A DNA stretch of 44,186 nt, from NCBI GenBank assembly GCA_045546315.1, contig JAZQCN010000087.1:1-44186 (forward strand), in the 5' to 3' direction. The notes below the pieces were generated by a model, which did not search any database, was not told the DNA's origin, and worked only from the letters and a program-made list of their open reading frames with translations. The stretch is from RGIG2041 sp045546315 (GTDB lineage: Bacteria; Bacillota; Clostridia; UBA1381; UMGS1253). How positions within the stretch are numbered: position 1 is the stretch's first letter; every line of letters begins with the position of its first letter. Both the position numbers and the translations under genes were made by a program. Shown here in pieces: positions 16,973 through 24,688 of this stretch.

Positions 16973-18133
16973 ATGAATGTGTATGTTATTATGGCGCTGG
17001 CATTTTTGGTGGCCTTCGGCTTTACCTTTGCCTCAGTGCCGATTGCAAAAATTGTAGCCGGAAAAATCGGTGCGATTGATGTCCCGCGCGACGGAAGACG
17101 CATGCATAAAAAGGCGACACCGCGCCTGGGCGGTATCGCGGTGTTTTTCGGGTTTTTGGTCAGCCTTTTATGCTTTTGCGGCATTACGCGCGACTTGATT
17201 GCAGTGCTGATTGGCGCAATTATTATTTTGGTTTTGGGTATCATCGACGATAGCCGCGGTTTAAGTGCAAAGGTGAAATTTTGCGTGCAGATTGTGGCGG
17301 CACTTGTTGTTGTGTTCGGCGGTGACATTCGCATAGAGGTGTTTACCAATCCGAATCTGTTTTCGGATTTGCCGTTTTTGCAGCTCAATGATTGGGTATC
17401 CATTCCGTTTACGATTTTGTGGATTGTGGCAATTACCAACGCGGTGAACTTGATTGACGGCTTAGACGGGCTTGCCGCGGGTATTTCTTCCATTGCGGCT
17501 GTATCACTGGTGTTTGTGGCGATTATGGTCGGTGAGGAAAGAATTGCGCTGATTGCTCTGATTATCGCAGGGGCGTGCTTCGGCTTTTTGCCGTTCAACT
17601 TTAACCCGGCAACCATCTTTTTAGGTGACACCGGCTCGACCTTTTTGGGGTATATGCTTGCTGTACTTTCCGTGCAGGGCGGCTTTAAGAGCTACGCGGT
17701 GATTACCTTTGCCGTACCACTGCTCATCTTGGGCTTGCCGATTTTTGATACAGGCTTTGCAATTCTCAGGCGCCTGTTTACCGGCAAGGGCATTATGACA
17801 CCGGACAGAGGGCATATCCACCATCGCCTGGTAGATATGGGATTTTCGCAGAAGCAGACGGTATTTATTTTATATGCCATCAGCGGTGTGCTCGGTCTTA
17901 CGGCGGTGGTGCTGGCAGAGAGCGGAGCCCTGCGCGCGCTGGTGCTGCTCATCTGCGTTTTGATTTGCGTGTTTGTCGGCAGTATGATGGCGAAGCGCAA
18001 GCCGCATTTCGAGGATGTGATTCCCGAAAATACGGATGCTGAGCCAAATGAAACAAGTATGACTTTAGAGGAAGTTCGAATTACTATAGAGGATGAAAAT
18101 GAAACAGGGGGAGACAGCAATGAAGAAAATTAA
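16973..18133 (+). CDS. tagO: Undecaprenyl-phosphate N-acetylglucosaminyl 1-phosphate transferase (TagO/WecA family)
   Basis: This integral membrane enzyme moves GlcNAc-1-phosphate from UDP-GlcNAc to undecaprenyl phosphate, the first step of wall teichoic acid or related wall glycopolymers. About ten hydrophobic helices are visible from residue 4 onward. MraY/WecA motifs occur in order: RMHKKATPRLGG, the IIDDSRGLSAK aspartate pair, NAVNLIDGLDGLAAG, FLGDTGSTFLGY, and the cytoplasmic HIHHRLVDMG histidine motif. A charged cytoplasmic tail closes the 386-residue protein. CAGGAGAAAGCT precedes ATG 16973. Its 3' end overlaps the 2-epimerase gene by 14 bp. The pairing suggests a polymer whose linkage unit carries GlcNAc followed by ManNAc. 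Confidence 0.92.
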   Translation: MNVYVIMALAFLVAFGFTFASVPIAKIVAGKIGAIDVPRDGRRMHKKATPRLGGIAVFFGFLVSLLCFCGITRDLIAVLIGAIIILVLGIIDDSRGLSAKVKFCVQIVAALVVVFGGDIRIEVFTNPNLFSDLPFLQLNDWVSIPFTILWIVAITNAVNLIDGLDGLAAGISSIAAVSLVFVAIMVGEERIALIALIIAGACFGFLPFNFNPATIFLGDTGSTFLGYMLAVLSVQGGFKSYAVITFAVPLLILGLPIFDTGFAILRRLFTGKGIMTPDRGHIHHRLVDMGFSQKQTVFILYAISGVLGLTAVVLAESGALRALVLLICVLICVFVGSMMAKRKPHFEDVIPENTDAEPNETSMTLEEVRITIEDENETGGDSNEEN

Positions 18134-19274
18134 AGCTATGACCGTATTCGGCACACGCCCGGAAGCCATTAAAATGGCGCCGCTTGCTATTGAGCTTGCG
18201 AAATGTCCGCACATTGATGCGAAGGTTTGCGTAACCGCACAGCACAGACAGATGCTCGATCAGGTGCTTGAAATGTTCGGCGTTGTACCAGATTATGATT
18301 TGGATATTATGAAGGACCGCCAGACGCTTGTGAGCATCACAAACAGCGTAATTGCAGGCCTCGACGAGGTTATCAAGCAGGAAAAGCCGGATGTGATTTT
18401 GGTGCACGGTGATACAACCACCACCTTTGCCGGTGCGCTTGCAGCGTTCTACAATCAGGTTAAGGTCGGTCATGTCGAAGCAGGTCTTCGTACATACGAC
18501 AAGTATTCGCCGTTCCCGGAGGAAATGAACCGTTGCCTGACAGGCGTAATTGCGGATTATCATTTCTCGCCGACGGTATCAAACAAAAACAATCTTTTAA
18601 AGGAAAGCATCAACCCGGCAAAGATTTATATCACGGGTAACACTGTTATTGATGCACTCAAGAGCACCGTGCGTGCGGACTATACCTTTACGGACGAAAC
18701 GCTTAAAAACCTTGACTTTAACGCGCGCCGCGTGATTCTGGTGACGGCGCACAGACGCGAAAACTTAGGTGAGCCGCTGAAAAACATTTGCTATGCGTTA
18801 AAGGAATTGGTTGAAACCTACGACGATATTCAGCTTGTGTATCCGGTGCACTTGAATCCGGCAGTACGCGAGGTTGTATATGATATTTTGGGCGGTCTTG
18901 ACCGCGTATCGTTAATCGAGCCGGTGAATGTGGACGATTTGCACAACGCAATGGCGCGTTGCTTTATGGTTATGACCGACTCCGGCGGCTTGCAGGAGGA
19001 GGCGCCGTCTTTAGCAAAGCCGGTATTGGTGCTGCGCAACGAGACCGAGCGTCCGGAAGCCGTTGAAGCCGGTACGGTGAAAATTGCCGGCGTAGATAAG
19101 GATGTTATTTTGAAGCTTGCAAAAGAGCTTTTGGATGACAAGGCGGCTTATGACAAGATGGCACAGGCTGCAAATCCTTACGGCGACGGTAACGCATCTG
19201 CGCGTATCGTGGAAGCGCTCTTGTATGAGTTCGGCATCACGGACAAGCGCGTAGAGGACTTTATGGCGCAATGA
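18120..19274 (+). CDS. wecB: UDP-N-acetylglucosamine 2-epimerase (non-hydrolysing)
   Basis: It interconverts UDP-GlcNAc and UDP-ManNAc, feeding the ManNAc transferase step of wall polymer synthesis; it is called MnaA in Gram-positive bacteria. ATG 18120 is preferred because AGGGGGAGA lies just upstream, giving 384 residues with the family start KKIKAMTVFGTRPEAIKMAPL. Further signatures are VHGDTTTTFAGALAAF, VGHVEAGLRTYDKYSPFPEE (allosteric UDP-GlcNAc site), VTAHRREN and TDSGGLQEEAPSL. The start overlaps tagO, and the stop overlaps the atpZ start (ATGA), so translation is probably coupled through all three. 2-Epimerase next to the atp genes is a known Firmicutes gene order. Confidence 0.94.
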   Translation: MKKIKAMTVFGTRPEAIKMAPLAIELAKCPHIDAKVCVTAQHRQMLDQVLEMFGVVPDYDLDIMKDRQTLVSITNSVIAGLDEVIKQEKPDVILVHGDTTTTFAGALAAFYNQVKVGHVEAGLRTYDKYSPFPEEMNRCLTGVIADYHFSPTVSNKNNLLKESINPAKIYITGNTVIDALKSTVRADYTFTDETLKNLDFNARRVILVTAHRRENLGEPLKNICYALKELVETYDDIQLVYPVHLNPAVREVVYDILGGLDRVSLIEPVNVDDLHNAMARCFMVMTDSGGLQEEAPSLAKPVLVLRNETERPEAVEAGTVKIAGVDKDVILKLAKELLDDKAAYDKMAQAANPYGDGNASARIVEALLYEFGITDKRVEDFMAQ

Positions 19275-19489
19275 AAAAGAGTCGTGTTGAAATTCTAAAA
19301 GCAGCAGCAATGCTGACGCAGTTCGGCTTGCAGATTTTTGTGCCGGTTGCCAGCTGCATCATTATTGGCGGATGGCTGCAGCGCTATTATAACCTGGGCA
19401 GCTGGGTTGTGATTTTGGGTGTGGTACTCGGTGTGGGTGCCGGCATTTCGAATTTGATGAGCGTTATTAAGAAAATGACGAAGAAGTGA
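19271..19489 (+). CDS. atpZ: AtpZ/AtpI-type small membrane protein
   Basis: A 72-residue protein with two hydrophobic helices (FGLQIFVPVASCIIIGGWL and SWVVILGVVLGVGAGISNLM) joined by a short QRYYNLG turn, matching the AtpZ pattern. AtpZ, together with AtpI, is proposed to assist c-ring assembly or Mg/Ca supply in Firmicutes ATP synthases. It overlaps the epimerase gene by 4 bp (ATGA) and precedes atpI by 10 bp. Assignment rests on topology, size and position; the sequence itself is poorly conserved in this family. Confidence 0.8.
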   Translation: MKKSRVEILKAAAMLTQFGLQIFVPVASCIIIGGWLQRYYNLGSWVVILGVVLGVGAGISNLMSVIKKMTKK

Positions 19490-19499
19490 GGAAAAGCGT

Positions 19500-19898
19500 A
19501 TGGACAAGGCGCTTGTGCGGGAAATTAAAAAAGTAGCGATTGGGGTTTTGATACTCGCAGCGCTGCAAGCCGTGGTTGTTTGGCTGGCTTTTGGAGTGCA
19601 TATACCGATGCTTTTGGGGACGGTGCTCGGAAGCTTGTGCGCGATTGTGAACTTTTTTCTGACGGCGCTCAATGTGCAAAAGGCTGTCGGCAAAGGTGAA
19701 TCCGGTGCAAAGCTTTCGATGGTGAGCGGCTACTATTGCCGTTTGGCGATTATAGCTGCGGCGATGTTTCTTGCAATTAAGATGCCGTGGCTGAACATAT
19801 TTACAACGGCAATTCCGTTAATCTTCCCGCGCTTGGTGATTACGGGGTATTCACTTATTGGACAGCTTAAGAAAGACGGAGGTGAGCAGGAAAAATGA
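19500..19898 (+). CDS. atpI: ATP synthase subunit I
   Basis: A 132-residue protein with four predicted membrane helices (about residues 12-30, 33-55, 72-92 and 97-115), as in the ATP synthase I family. It is thought to act as a chaperone for c-ring assembly and is not part of the final enzyme. A positively charged N-terminus (KALVREIKK) and a charged C-terminal tail (QLKKDGGEQEK) face the cytoplasm. GAGGAAAAGCGT precedes ATG 19500. The last codons overlap the start of atpB (ATGA), typical of translational coupling. Confidence 0.85.
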   Translation: MDKALVREIKKVAIGVLILAALQAVVVWLAFGVHIPMLLGTVLGSLCAIVNFFLTALNVQKAVGKGESGAKLSMVSGYYCRLAIIAAAMFLAIKMPWLNIFTTAIPLIFPRLVITGYSLIGQLKKDGGEQEK

Positions 19899-20617
19899 AT
19901 ATAAGTGTATCCGGACCGAAAATTCTGTTTGAATGGGGTAGCTTCCACATTACGGAAACTGTGGTCAACGGATGGATTATTATGGCGGTAATTGTGCTTT
20001 TGTGCATTTGGCTGACGCATGGCTTAAAAGTGCGTAATCCGAGCAAAAAGCAGATTGTGGCTGAAAAATTGGTTATGATGGCAACCAATATGGTACGCGA
20101 TACTATGGGTGAGAAGTACATTGGCTTTGCGCCTTATATTGGTACGCTGTTTGCATTTTCTGTTTTGGGCAGCTTGTCGTCGCTGCTCGGTATGCGCCCG
20201 ATGACCGGCGATTTGAATACAACGCTCGGTTGGGCACTGGTGACCTTCGTGCTGGTGCAGGGCAACAATATCCGCGTAAACGGACTCGGCGGCTGGCTGA
20301 AAAGCTTTGTGCAGCCGGTTGCGGTGATGCTGCCGATGAACATCATCGGTGAAATTGCAAACCCGATTTCGATGGCATTCCGTCATTTCGGTAATATCGC
20401 ATCCGGTATCGTCATTTCAACTTTGATTTACAGTGCACTCGGTGCGCTCAGTAGTACGATTTTATCGTTTATCCCGGTGGAGTTTATTAATTCCATACCG
20501 ATTTTGCAGGTGGGCTTACCTGCGATGCTTTCGATTTATTTTGACCTGTTTACGGGCTTCTTGCAGGCATACATTTTCTGTATGCTGACGATGTCGTTCG
20601 TATCGGGTGTTGAATAA
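19895..20617 (+). CDS. atpB: ATP synthase F0 subunit a
   Basis: Subunit a forms the two ion half-channels against the c-ring. It has 240 residues and five to six hydrophobic segments. The essential stator arginine is Arg163 in MAFRHFGN (usual form RLFGN), and NIIGEIANPISMAFR corresponds to the conserved helix that faces the ring. AYIFCMLTMSFV near the end matches the last helix (usual QAYVFTLLTMIYI). The RHFGN variant with His after Arg is worth noting beside the sodium-type c subunit. The gene overlaps atpI by 4 bp and precedes atpE by 39 bp. Confidence 0.94.
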   Translation: MNISVSGPKILFEWGSFHITETVVNGWIIMAVIVLLCIWLTHGLKVRNPSKKQIVAEKLVMMATNMVRDTMGEKYIGFAPYIGTLFAFSVLGSLSSLLGMRPMTGDLNTTLGWALVTFVLVQGNNIRVNGLGGWLKSFVQPVAVMLPMNIIGEIANPISMAFRHFGNIASGIVISTLIYSALGALSSTILSFIPVEFINSIPILQVGLPAMLSIYFDLFTGFLQAYIFCMLTMSFVSGVE

Positions 20618-20656
20618 GGCAATTTTTAATTATGTAAATATAAGGAGGAAAAAAAC

Positions 20657-20911
20657 ATGGAAAGAGCAATTATTTTAGCAGCATCGGCAATTGGTGCAGG
20701 TCTGGCGATGATCGCAGGTATCGGTCCTGGTATCGGTCAGGGTTTTGCGGCAGGTAAGGGTGCTGAGGCAGTAGGTCGTCAGCCGGAGGCAAAGGGCGAT
20801 ATTATGTCCACAATGCTTTTGGGTTGTGCCGTAGCGGAGTCGACCGGTATTTACGGTTTGGTTGTCGCTATGATTTTGCTGTTTGCAAATCCGCTTATTA
20901 ACCTTTTGTAA
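20657..20911 (+). CDS. atpE: ATP synthase F0 subunit c, sodium-type signature
   Basis: An 84-residue hairpin of two membrane helices with the polar loop GRQPEAKGD that contacts gamma and epsilon. The ion carboxylate is Glu61 in CAVAESTGIYGLV. The residues that coordinate Na+ in the Ilyobacter tartaricus ring (Gln32, Val63, Glu65, Ser66, Thr67, Tyr70) all have counterparts at an offset of four: Gln28, Val59, Glu61, Ser62, Thr63 and Tyr66. Proton-type rings lack this full set. The enzyme is therefore predicted to couple to sodium. An unusually strong AAGGAGGAAAAAAAC site precedes the ATG, fitting the high copy number needed for a ring subunit. Confidence 0.95.
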   Translation: MERAIILAASAIGAGLAMIAGIGPGIGQGFAAGKGAEAVGRQPEAKGDIMSTMLLGCAVAESTGIYGLVVAMILLFANPLINLL

Positions 20912-20938
20912 AAACCAAAAACATTTTGGAGGCAGAAC

Positions 20939-21451
20939 ATGGATAAGGCATTACAGTTTGTTTCCATTCCGCCGGATTTGTGGACGCTGATTTTTACATG
21001 GGCAAACCTGCTTATTTTGTTTTTACTTGTCAAAAAGCTGCTGTTTAAGCCGATTATGAATATCATTAAGCAGCGCGAGGACGAAGTGGGCAAAATGTAC
21101 GAGGATGCGCAGTCGGCAAGCGATAACGCAAAGGCAATGGAAACGGAATACAGTGAAAAGCTGGCAGGTGCCAAGGCGGAGGCAGAATCGATTGTTGCCG
21201 ATGCTGTGCAGAATGCACAGGCGCGTGCAGACAAAATTATAAGTGATTCGCAGGCGCAGGCCGCATCGATGATTGAAGGTGCACAGGCGCGTATCGAGCG
21301 TGAGCAGAAGGCTGCCGTTGAAGAAGCAAAGGGTGAAATTTGCTCGATGGCAGTGCTGATGGCATCGAAGGTCATTGAAAAGGATTTAGACGAAGATGCA
21401 CAAAGTGCATTGATTGAAAAGTGTATGGATGAAATGGGTGATACGCTATGA
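20939..21451 (+). CDS. atpF: ATP synthase F0 subunit b
   Basis: The peripheral stalk subunit has a single N-terminal membrane helix (LWTLIFTWANLLILFLLVKKLLF, quoted here only for residues about 13-35) followed by a long charged, alanine-rich coiled coil (EDAQSASDNAKAMETEY and onward). It dimerises and joins delta at the top of F1. At 170 residues it is normal length. KPIMNIIKQREDEV just after the membrane is the typical transition. TTTTGGAGGCAGAAC precedes ATG 20939. The stop overlaps the atpH start (ATGA). Confidence 0.94.
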   Translation: MDKALQFVSIPPDLWTLIFTWANLLILFLLVKKLLFKPIMNIIKQREDEVGKMYEDAQSASDNAKAMETEYSEKLAGAKAEAESIVADAVQNAQARADKIISDSQAQAASMIEGAQARIEREQKAAVEEAKGEICSMAVLMASKVIEKDLDEDAQSALIEKCMDEMGDTL

Positions 21452-21984
21452 CGGAGTTTTCTGTGCTGTACGGAGGCTCTTTGTATGCGCTTGCCGAGCA
21501 GGACGCCGTAACCGAGCAGGTTTTGGCAGACTTAGAGCTTGTAACCTCGGCATTTGATGCGCACCCGGATTATGTAACGCTTCTCGATACGCCGACGGTG
21601 ACGGTAGCTGAAAAGCTTGCATTGCTAGAGGCGGCATTCGGTAAGCATATGCATCCGTACACATTAAACTTTTTGAAAATTCTCGCCGAAAAGCGGCAGA
21701 TGCACAGCTTTGCAGCCGTACGGCGAAGCTTTATAACAAAATACAATGCCGACCGCGGCATTGAAGAGGCGGTTGCGATTACGGCAGTGCCGCTGTCCGA
21801 GAAATTGTCTGTAAAGCTGACGGAAAAGCTTTCGGCAATGACGGGCAAAAAAATTGTGCTGAAAAACAAGGTCGACCCGCGTATTCTGGGCGGGTTTACG
21901 GTGCGACTCGGCAACAAGCAGATTGATGCTTCGATGCGCTCGCGCCTGCAGGCTTTGGAAGCGCAGATTAAAATGAATTCATAA
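21448..21984 (+). CDS. atpH: ATP synthase F1 subunit delta
   Basis: Delta links the b-subunit stalk to the N-termini of alpha. It has 178 residues, mostly helical, with the OSCP/delta C-terminal signature KIVLKNKVDPRILGGFTVRLGN and the final helix DASMRSRLQALEAQIK. The N-terminal bundle begins VLYGGSLYALAEQD. It overlaps atpF by 4 bp and lies 26 bp before atpA, in the usual operon position. Confidence 0.94.
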   Translation: MTEFSVLYGGSLYALAEQDAVTEQVLADLELVTSAFDAHPDYVTLLDTPTVTVAEKLALLEAAFGKHMHPYTLNFLKILAEKRQMHSFAAVRRSFITKYNADRGIEEAVAITAVPLSEKLSVKLTEKLSAMTGKKIVLKNKVDPRILGGFTVRLGNKQIDASMRSRLQALEAQIKMNS

Positions 21985-22010
21985 ATCGCCTACAGAAAGA
22001 TGGTGAAACA

Positions 22011-23525
22011 ATGCAGCTGAAGTCAGATGAAATCAGTAAGATTATTATAGACCAGATTAAAAACTACGAAAATAAAATCGAGCAGAAGGAAACCGGCAGC
22101 GTCATCGAGGTTGGTGACGGTATTGCAAAGGTGCACGGACTCGAAAACTGTATGGCAAACGAGCTTTTGGAGTTTGCCAACGGTGAATTCGGTATGGCGC
22201 TCAACCTGGAGGAAAGCTTTGTCAGCGTAGTTATTCTCGGCACGGATGCAGGCATTCGTGAGGGGGATGTTGTTAAGCGCACGGGCAGAGTCGTTGAGGT
22301 ACCGGTTGGTGAAGCACTCATCGGCCGCGTGGTTGACGCACTCGGTCACCCGATTGACGGGCAGGGTCCGATTGAAACGGATAAAACCCGCCCGATTGAA
22401 AGTGCCGCACCGGGTATTATTGAAAGAAAATCCGTAAGCGTACCGCTGCAGACGGGCATCAAGGCAATCGACTCGATGATTCCGATTGGCCGCGGTCAGC
22501 GTGAGCTGATTATCGGCGACAGACAGACCGGTAAAACCGTTATCGCAACGGATACGATTATCAACCAGAAGGGCAAGGGAGTTATCTGCATCTATGTTGC
22601 CATCGGACAAAAGCGCTCGACGGTAGCCCAGCTGGTAGAAACGCTTTCCCAAAACGGCGCAATGGATTACACGATTGTTGTATCGGCAACGGCATCCGAG
22701 CTTGCACCGATGCAGTATATCGCACCGTATTCCGGCTGCGCGATGGGTGAGTACTTTATGTATCAGGGCAAGGATGTCCTGATTATTTACGACGATTTGT
22801 CGAAGCACGCGGTAGCCTACCGTGCGCTCTCGCTTTTAATTCGCCGTCCGCCGGGCCGTGAGGCTTATCCGGGCGATGTATTCTACCTGCATTCGAGACT
22901 CTTGGAGCGTGCAGCAAGACTTGCGCCGGAATACGGCGGCGGTTCACTTACGGCGCTTCCGATTATCGAAACGCAGGCGGGCGATGTATCGGCATACATT
23001 CCGACCAATGTAATTTCCATTACAGACGGTCAGATATTCCTGGAAACCGAGCTGTTCCACAGCGGTATCCGTCCGGCGGTAAACCCGGGTATTTCCGTGT
23101 CCCGCGTTGGCGGTAACGCGCAGATTAAGGCAATGAAAAAGGTTTCCGGACAGCTTAAGCTTGCATATTCGCAGTACCGCGAGCTGCAGTCCTTTGCACA
23201 GTTCGGCTCCGACCTCGATGAGGATACAAAGGAAAGACTTGCACAGGGCGCGCGCATTGTGGAGGTTTTAAAGCAAAACCGCAATACGCCGATTCCGGTA
23301 GAGCTGCAGGTGGTTATCATTTATGCCGTAATCCACAACCACTTAAAAGCGGTAGAGGTGGAGGACATCAACGAATACCAGAGCGGATTGTTTGAATATA
23401 TGCAAAACAATCAGGCAAAGCTTTTGGAAAACATCGTAACAACGGGTGATTTGTCCAAAGAAGACGACAAAAAGCTCGGCGAGGCAATTGCTGAGTTTAC
23501 GGAAAAGTTTTTAGCGCAGAAGTAA
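22011..23525 (+). CDS. atpA: ATP synthase F1 subunit alpha
   Basis: The non-catalytic nucleotide-binding subunit of the F1 hexamer, 504 residues. The Walker A loop GDRQTGKT is at residues 169-176 and Walker B is around VLIIYDDLSKHA. The arginine finger region is in the SISVSRVGGNAQIKAMK block, and the alpha/beta signature appears as HSGIRPAVNPGISVSRVG. The N-terminal beta barrel starts at about residue 28 (SVIEVGDGIAKVHGL). GAAAGATGGTGAAACA precedes ATG 22011. The gene is 12 bp before atpG. Confidence 0.97.
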   Translation: MQLKSDEISKIIIDQIKNYENKIEQKETGSVIEVGDGIAKVHGLENCMANELLEFANGEFGMALNLEESFVSVVILGTDAGIREGDVVKRTGRVVEVPVGEALIGRVVDALGHPIDGQGPIETDKTRPIESAAPGIIERKSVSVPLQTGIKAIDSMIPIGRGQRELIIGDRQTGKTVIATDTIINQKGKGVICIYVAIGQKRSTVAQLVETLSQNGAMDYTIVVSATASELAPMQYIAPYSGCAMGEYFMYQGKDVLIIYDDLSKHAVAYRALSLLIRRPPGREAYPGDVFYLHSRLLERAARLAPEYGGGSLTALPIIETQAGDVSAYIPTNVISITDGQIFLETELFHSGIRPAVNPGISVSRVGGNAQIKAMKKVSGQLKLAYSQYRELQSFAQFGSDLDEDTKERLAQGARIVEVLKQNRNTPIPVELQVVIIYAVIHNHLKAVEVEDINEYQSGLFEYMQNNQAKLLENIVTTGDLSKEDDKKLGEAIAEFTEKFLAQK

Positions 23526-23537
23526 GGAGAAACAGCT

Positions 23538-24383
23538 ATGGCAGGAGCTTCTATGAAGGATATAAAGCTTCGAATCAAGAGCGTGCAGAGCACCAGGCAG
23601 ATTACAAAGGCCATGGAGCTGGTTGCATCCTCGAAGCTTAGAAAAGCCAAGCAGCGCGTGGAGCAGGCAAGACCCTATTTTGAGATTCTTGGCGAAACGC
23701 TCGACCGCATTGCACAAGCGAATATGGGTTTTTCCTCCGTTTACACAAAGCCGCGCGAGGTTAAAAAGACCTGCTTTGTTGTCATTGCCGGCGACCGCGG
23801 ACTTGCGGGCGGCTACAACAGCAATGTTCTCAAGGCAGTTATGGCACAGGCAGGCGATAAGCCGTACTGTGTTTTGCCGATTGGTAAAAAGACCTTAGAG
23901 TATTTTGCGCGCCGCGATGCCGAAATTCTCAGCGAGGATTTCTTGATTGCCGCGGATATCAGCATTGCAGATTGCGACCGCATCGGGCATATGCTGACCG
24001 AAGGCTTTGCAAATGGTGACTTTGACGAGCTTTATATCGTATACACAAAATTTGTATCTATGCTTTCCCAGGTGCCGCAGCTTGAAAAAATGCTGCCGAT
24101 TGCGCCCGAGGAAAACACTGAAAAATCGCGCGAGCTGATGATTTGCGAGCCGAGCCCCGAAGCGGCATTTGCCTCTATCGTACCGCAATATATCGCCGGT
24201 ATGCTCTACGGCGGCGTTGCCGAAGCGCAGGCCTCCGAATCCGCCGCGCGCAGAACAGCCATGGAATCTGCAACCAAAAACGCAGGTGAAATGATTGACT
24301 CGCTCAGCCTCGAGTACAACCGTGCCCGCCAGGCAGCGATTACGCAGGAGATAACGGAAATCGTATCCGGCTCCAACGCTTAA
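23538..24383 (+). CDS. atpG: ATP synthase F1 subunit gamma
   Basis: The central rotor shaft, 281 residues. The N-terminal helix begins MKDIKLRIKSVQSTRQITKA, followed by MELVASSKLRKAK, and the C-terminal helix contains RRTAMESATKNAGEMIDSL with the terminal ARQAAITQEITEIVSG block. These two form the coiled coil inside alpha3beta3. The central Rossmann-like part contains ITSDRGL-type sequence as VIAGDRGLAGGYNSNV. TAAGGAGAAACAGCT precedes ATG 23538. Downstream, instead of the usual few bases before atpD, there are about 300 bases of repeat sequence. Confidence 0.96.
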   Translation: MAGASMKDIKLRIKSVQSTRQITKAMELVASSKLRKAKQRVEQARPYFEILGETLDRIAQANMGFSSVYTKPREVKKTCFVVIAGDRGLAGGYNSNVLKAVMAQAGDKPYCVLPIGKKTLEYFARRDAEILSEDFLIAADISIADCDRIGHMLTEGFANGDFDELYIVYTKFVSMLSQVPQLEKMLPIAPEENTEKSRELMICEPSPEAAFASIVPQYIAGMLYGGVAEAQASESAARRTAMESATKNAGEMIDSLSLEYNRARQAAITQEITEIVSGSNA

Positions 24384-24688
24384 AAGGGTAAAATCAGCGC
24401 ATTGCTGCGTTGCAAGCTCCGACCCGTACCGGCGTACTGTGTCGTCGCTTGCGCCTTGCACTGCATCTGATTTTCCGCCTTTTAATACAAAAGGTGAGTA
24501 TGTGTGGGCGGCGTACTGTGTCGTCGCTTGTGCCTTGCACAGCATCTGATTCTCCACCTTTTAATACTCAAGGTGAGTATTTGTGAGTCGGCGCTTTTTA
24601 GCACAATGTAAAAAGGTGCGTGTAGGGACCGGCGTCCTCGACGGTCCGCTTAAAAATAACCAAAATCCCTAAAGAAAGGGTGTAGAAA
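24384..24688. repeat. Repeat-filled gap inside the atp operon between atpG and atpD
   Basis: No gene is supported here; a long minus-strand ORF running through it is repeat-derived. It contains two about 76-bp direct repeats at 24431-24506 and 24510-24585 (period 79), beginning GGCGTACTGTGTCGTCGCTT and differing at roughly ten positions. Each contains a small CACCTT / AAGGTG hairpin. They are followed by a GC-rich palindrome at 24621-24649. No strong terminator is seen, so read-through into atpD is expected, but the distance rules out translational coupling. Confidence 0.75.
24621..24649. repeat. Palindromic TGTAGGGA-type intergenic repeat, copy B
   Basis: TGTAGGGACCGGCGTCCTCG plus ACGGTCCGC. 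GGACCG / CGGTCC form a stem. Its reverse complement occurs at 26549-26577 with a single mismatch, so the two copies bracket atpD-atpC in opposite orientation. Confidence 0.75.

Noticed and set aside
23895..24557. 220-codon minus-strand frame running from atpG into the gap
   Set aside because: The gap part encodes the direct repeats twice, and the remainder is antisense to atpG. It is repeat-derived and not a gene.
24431..24585. CRISPR-like repeats
   Set aside because: There are only two units of about 76 bp with a 3-bp gap and no spacers; these are tandem repeats, not a CRISPR array.
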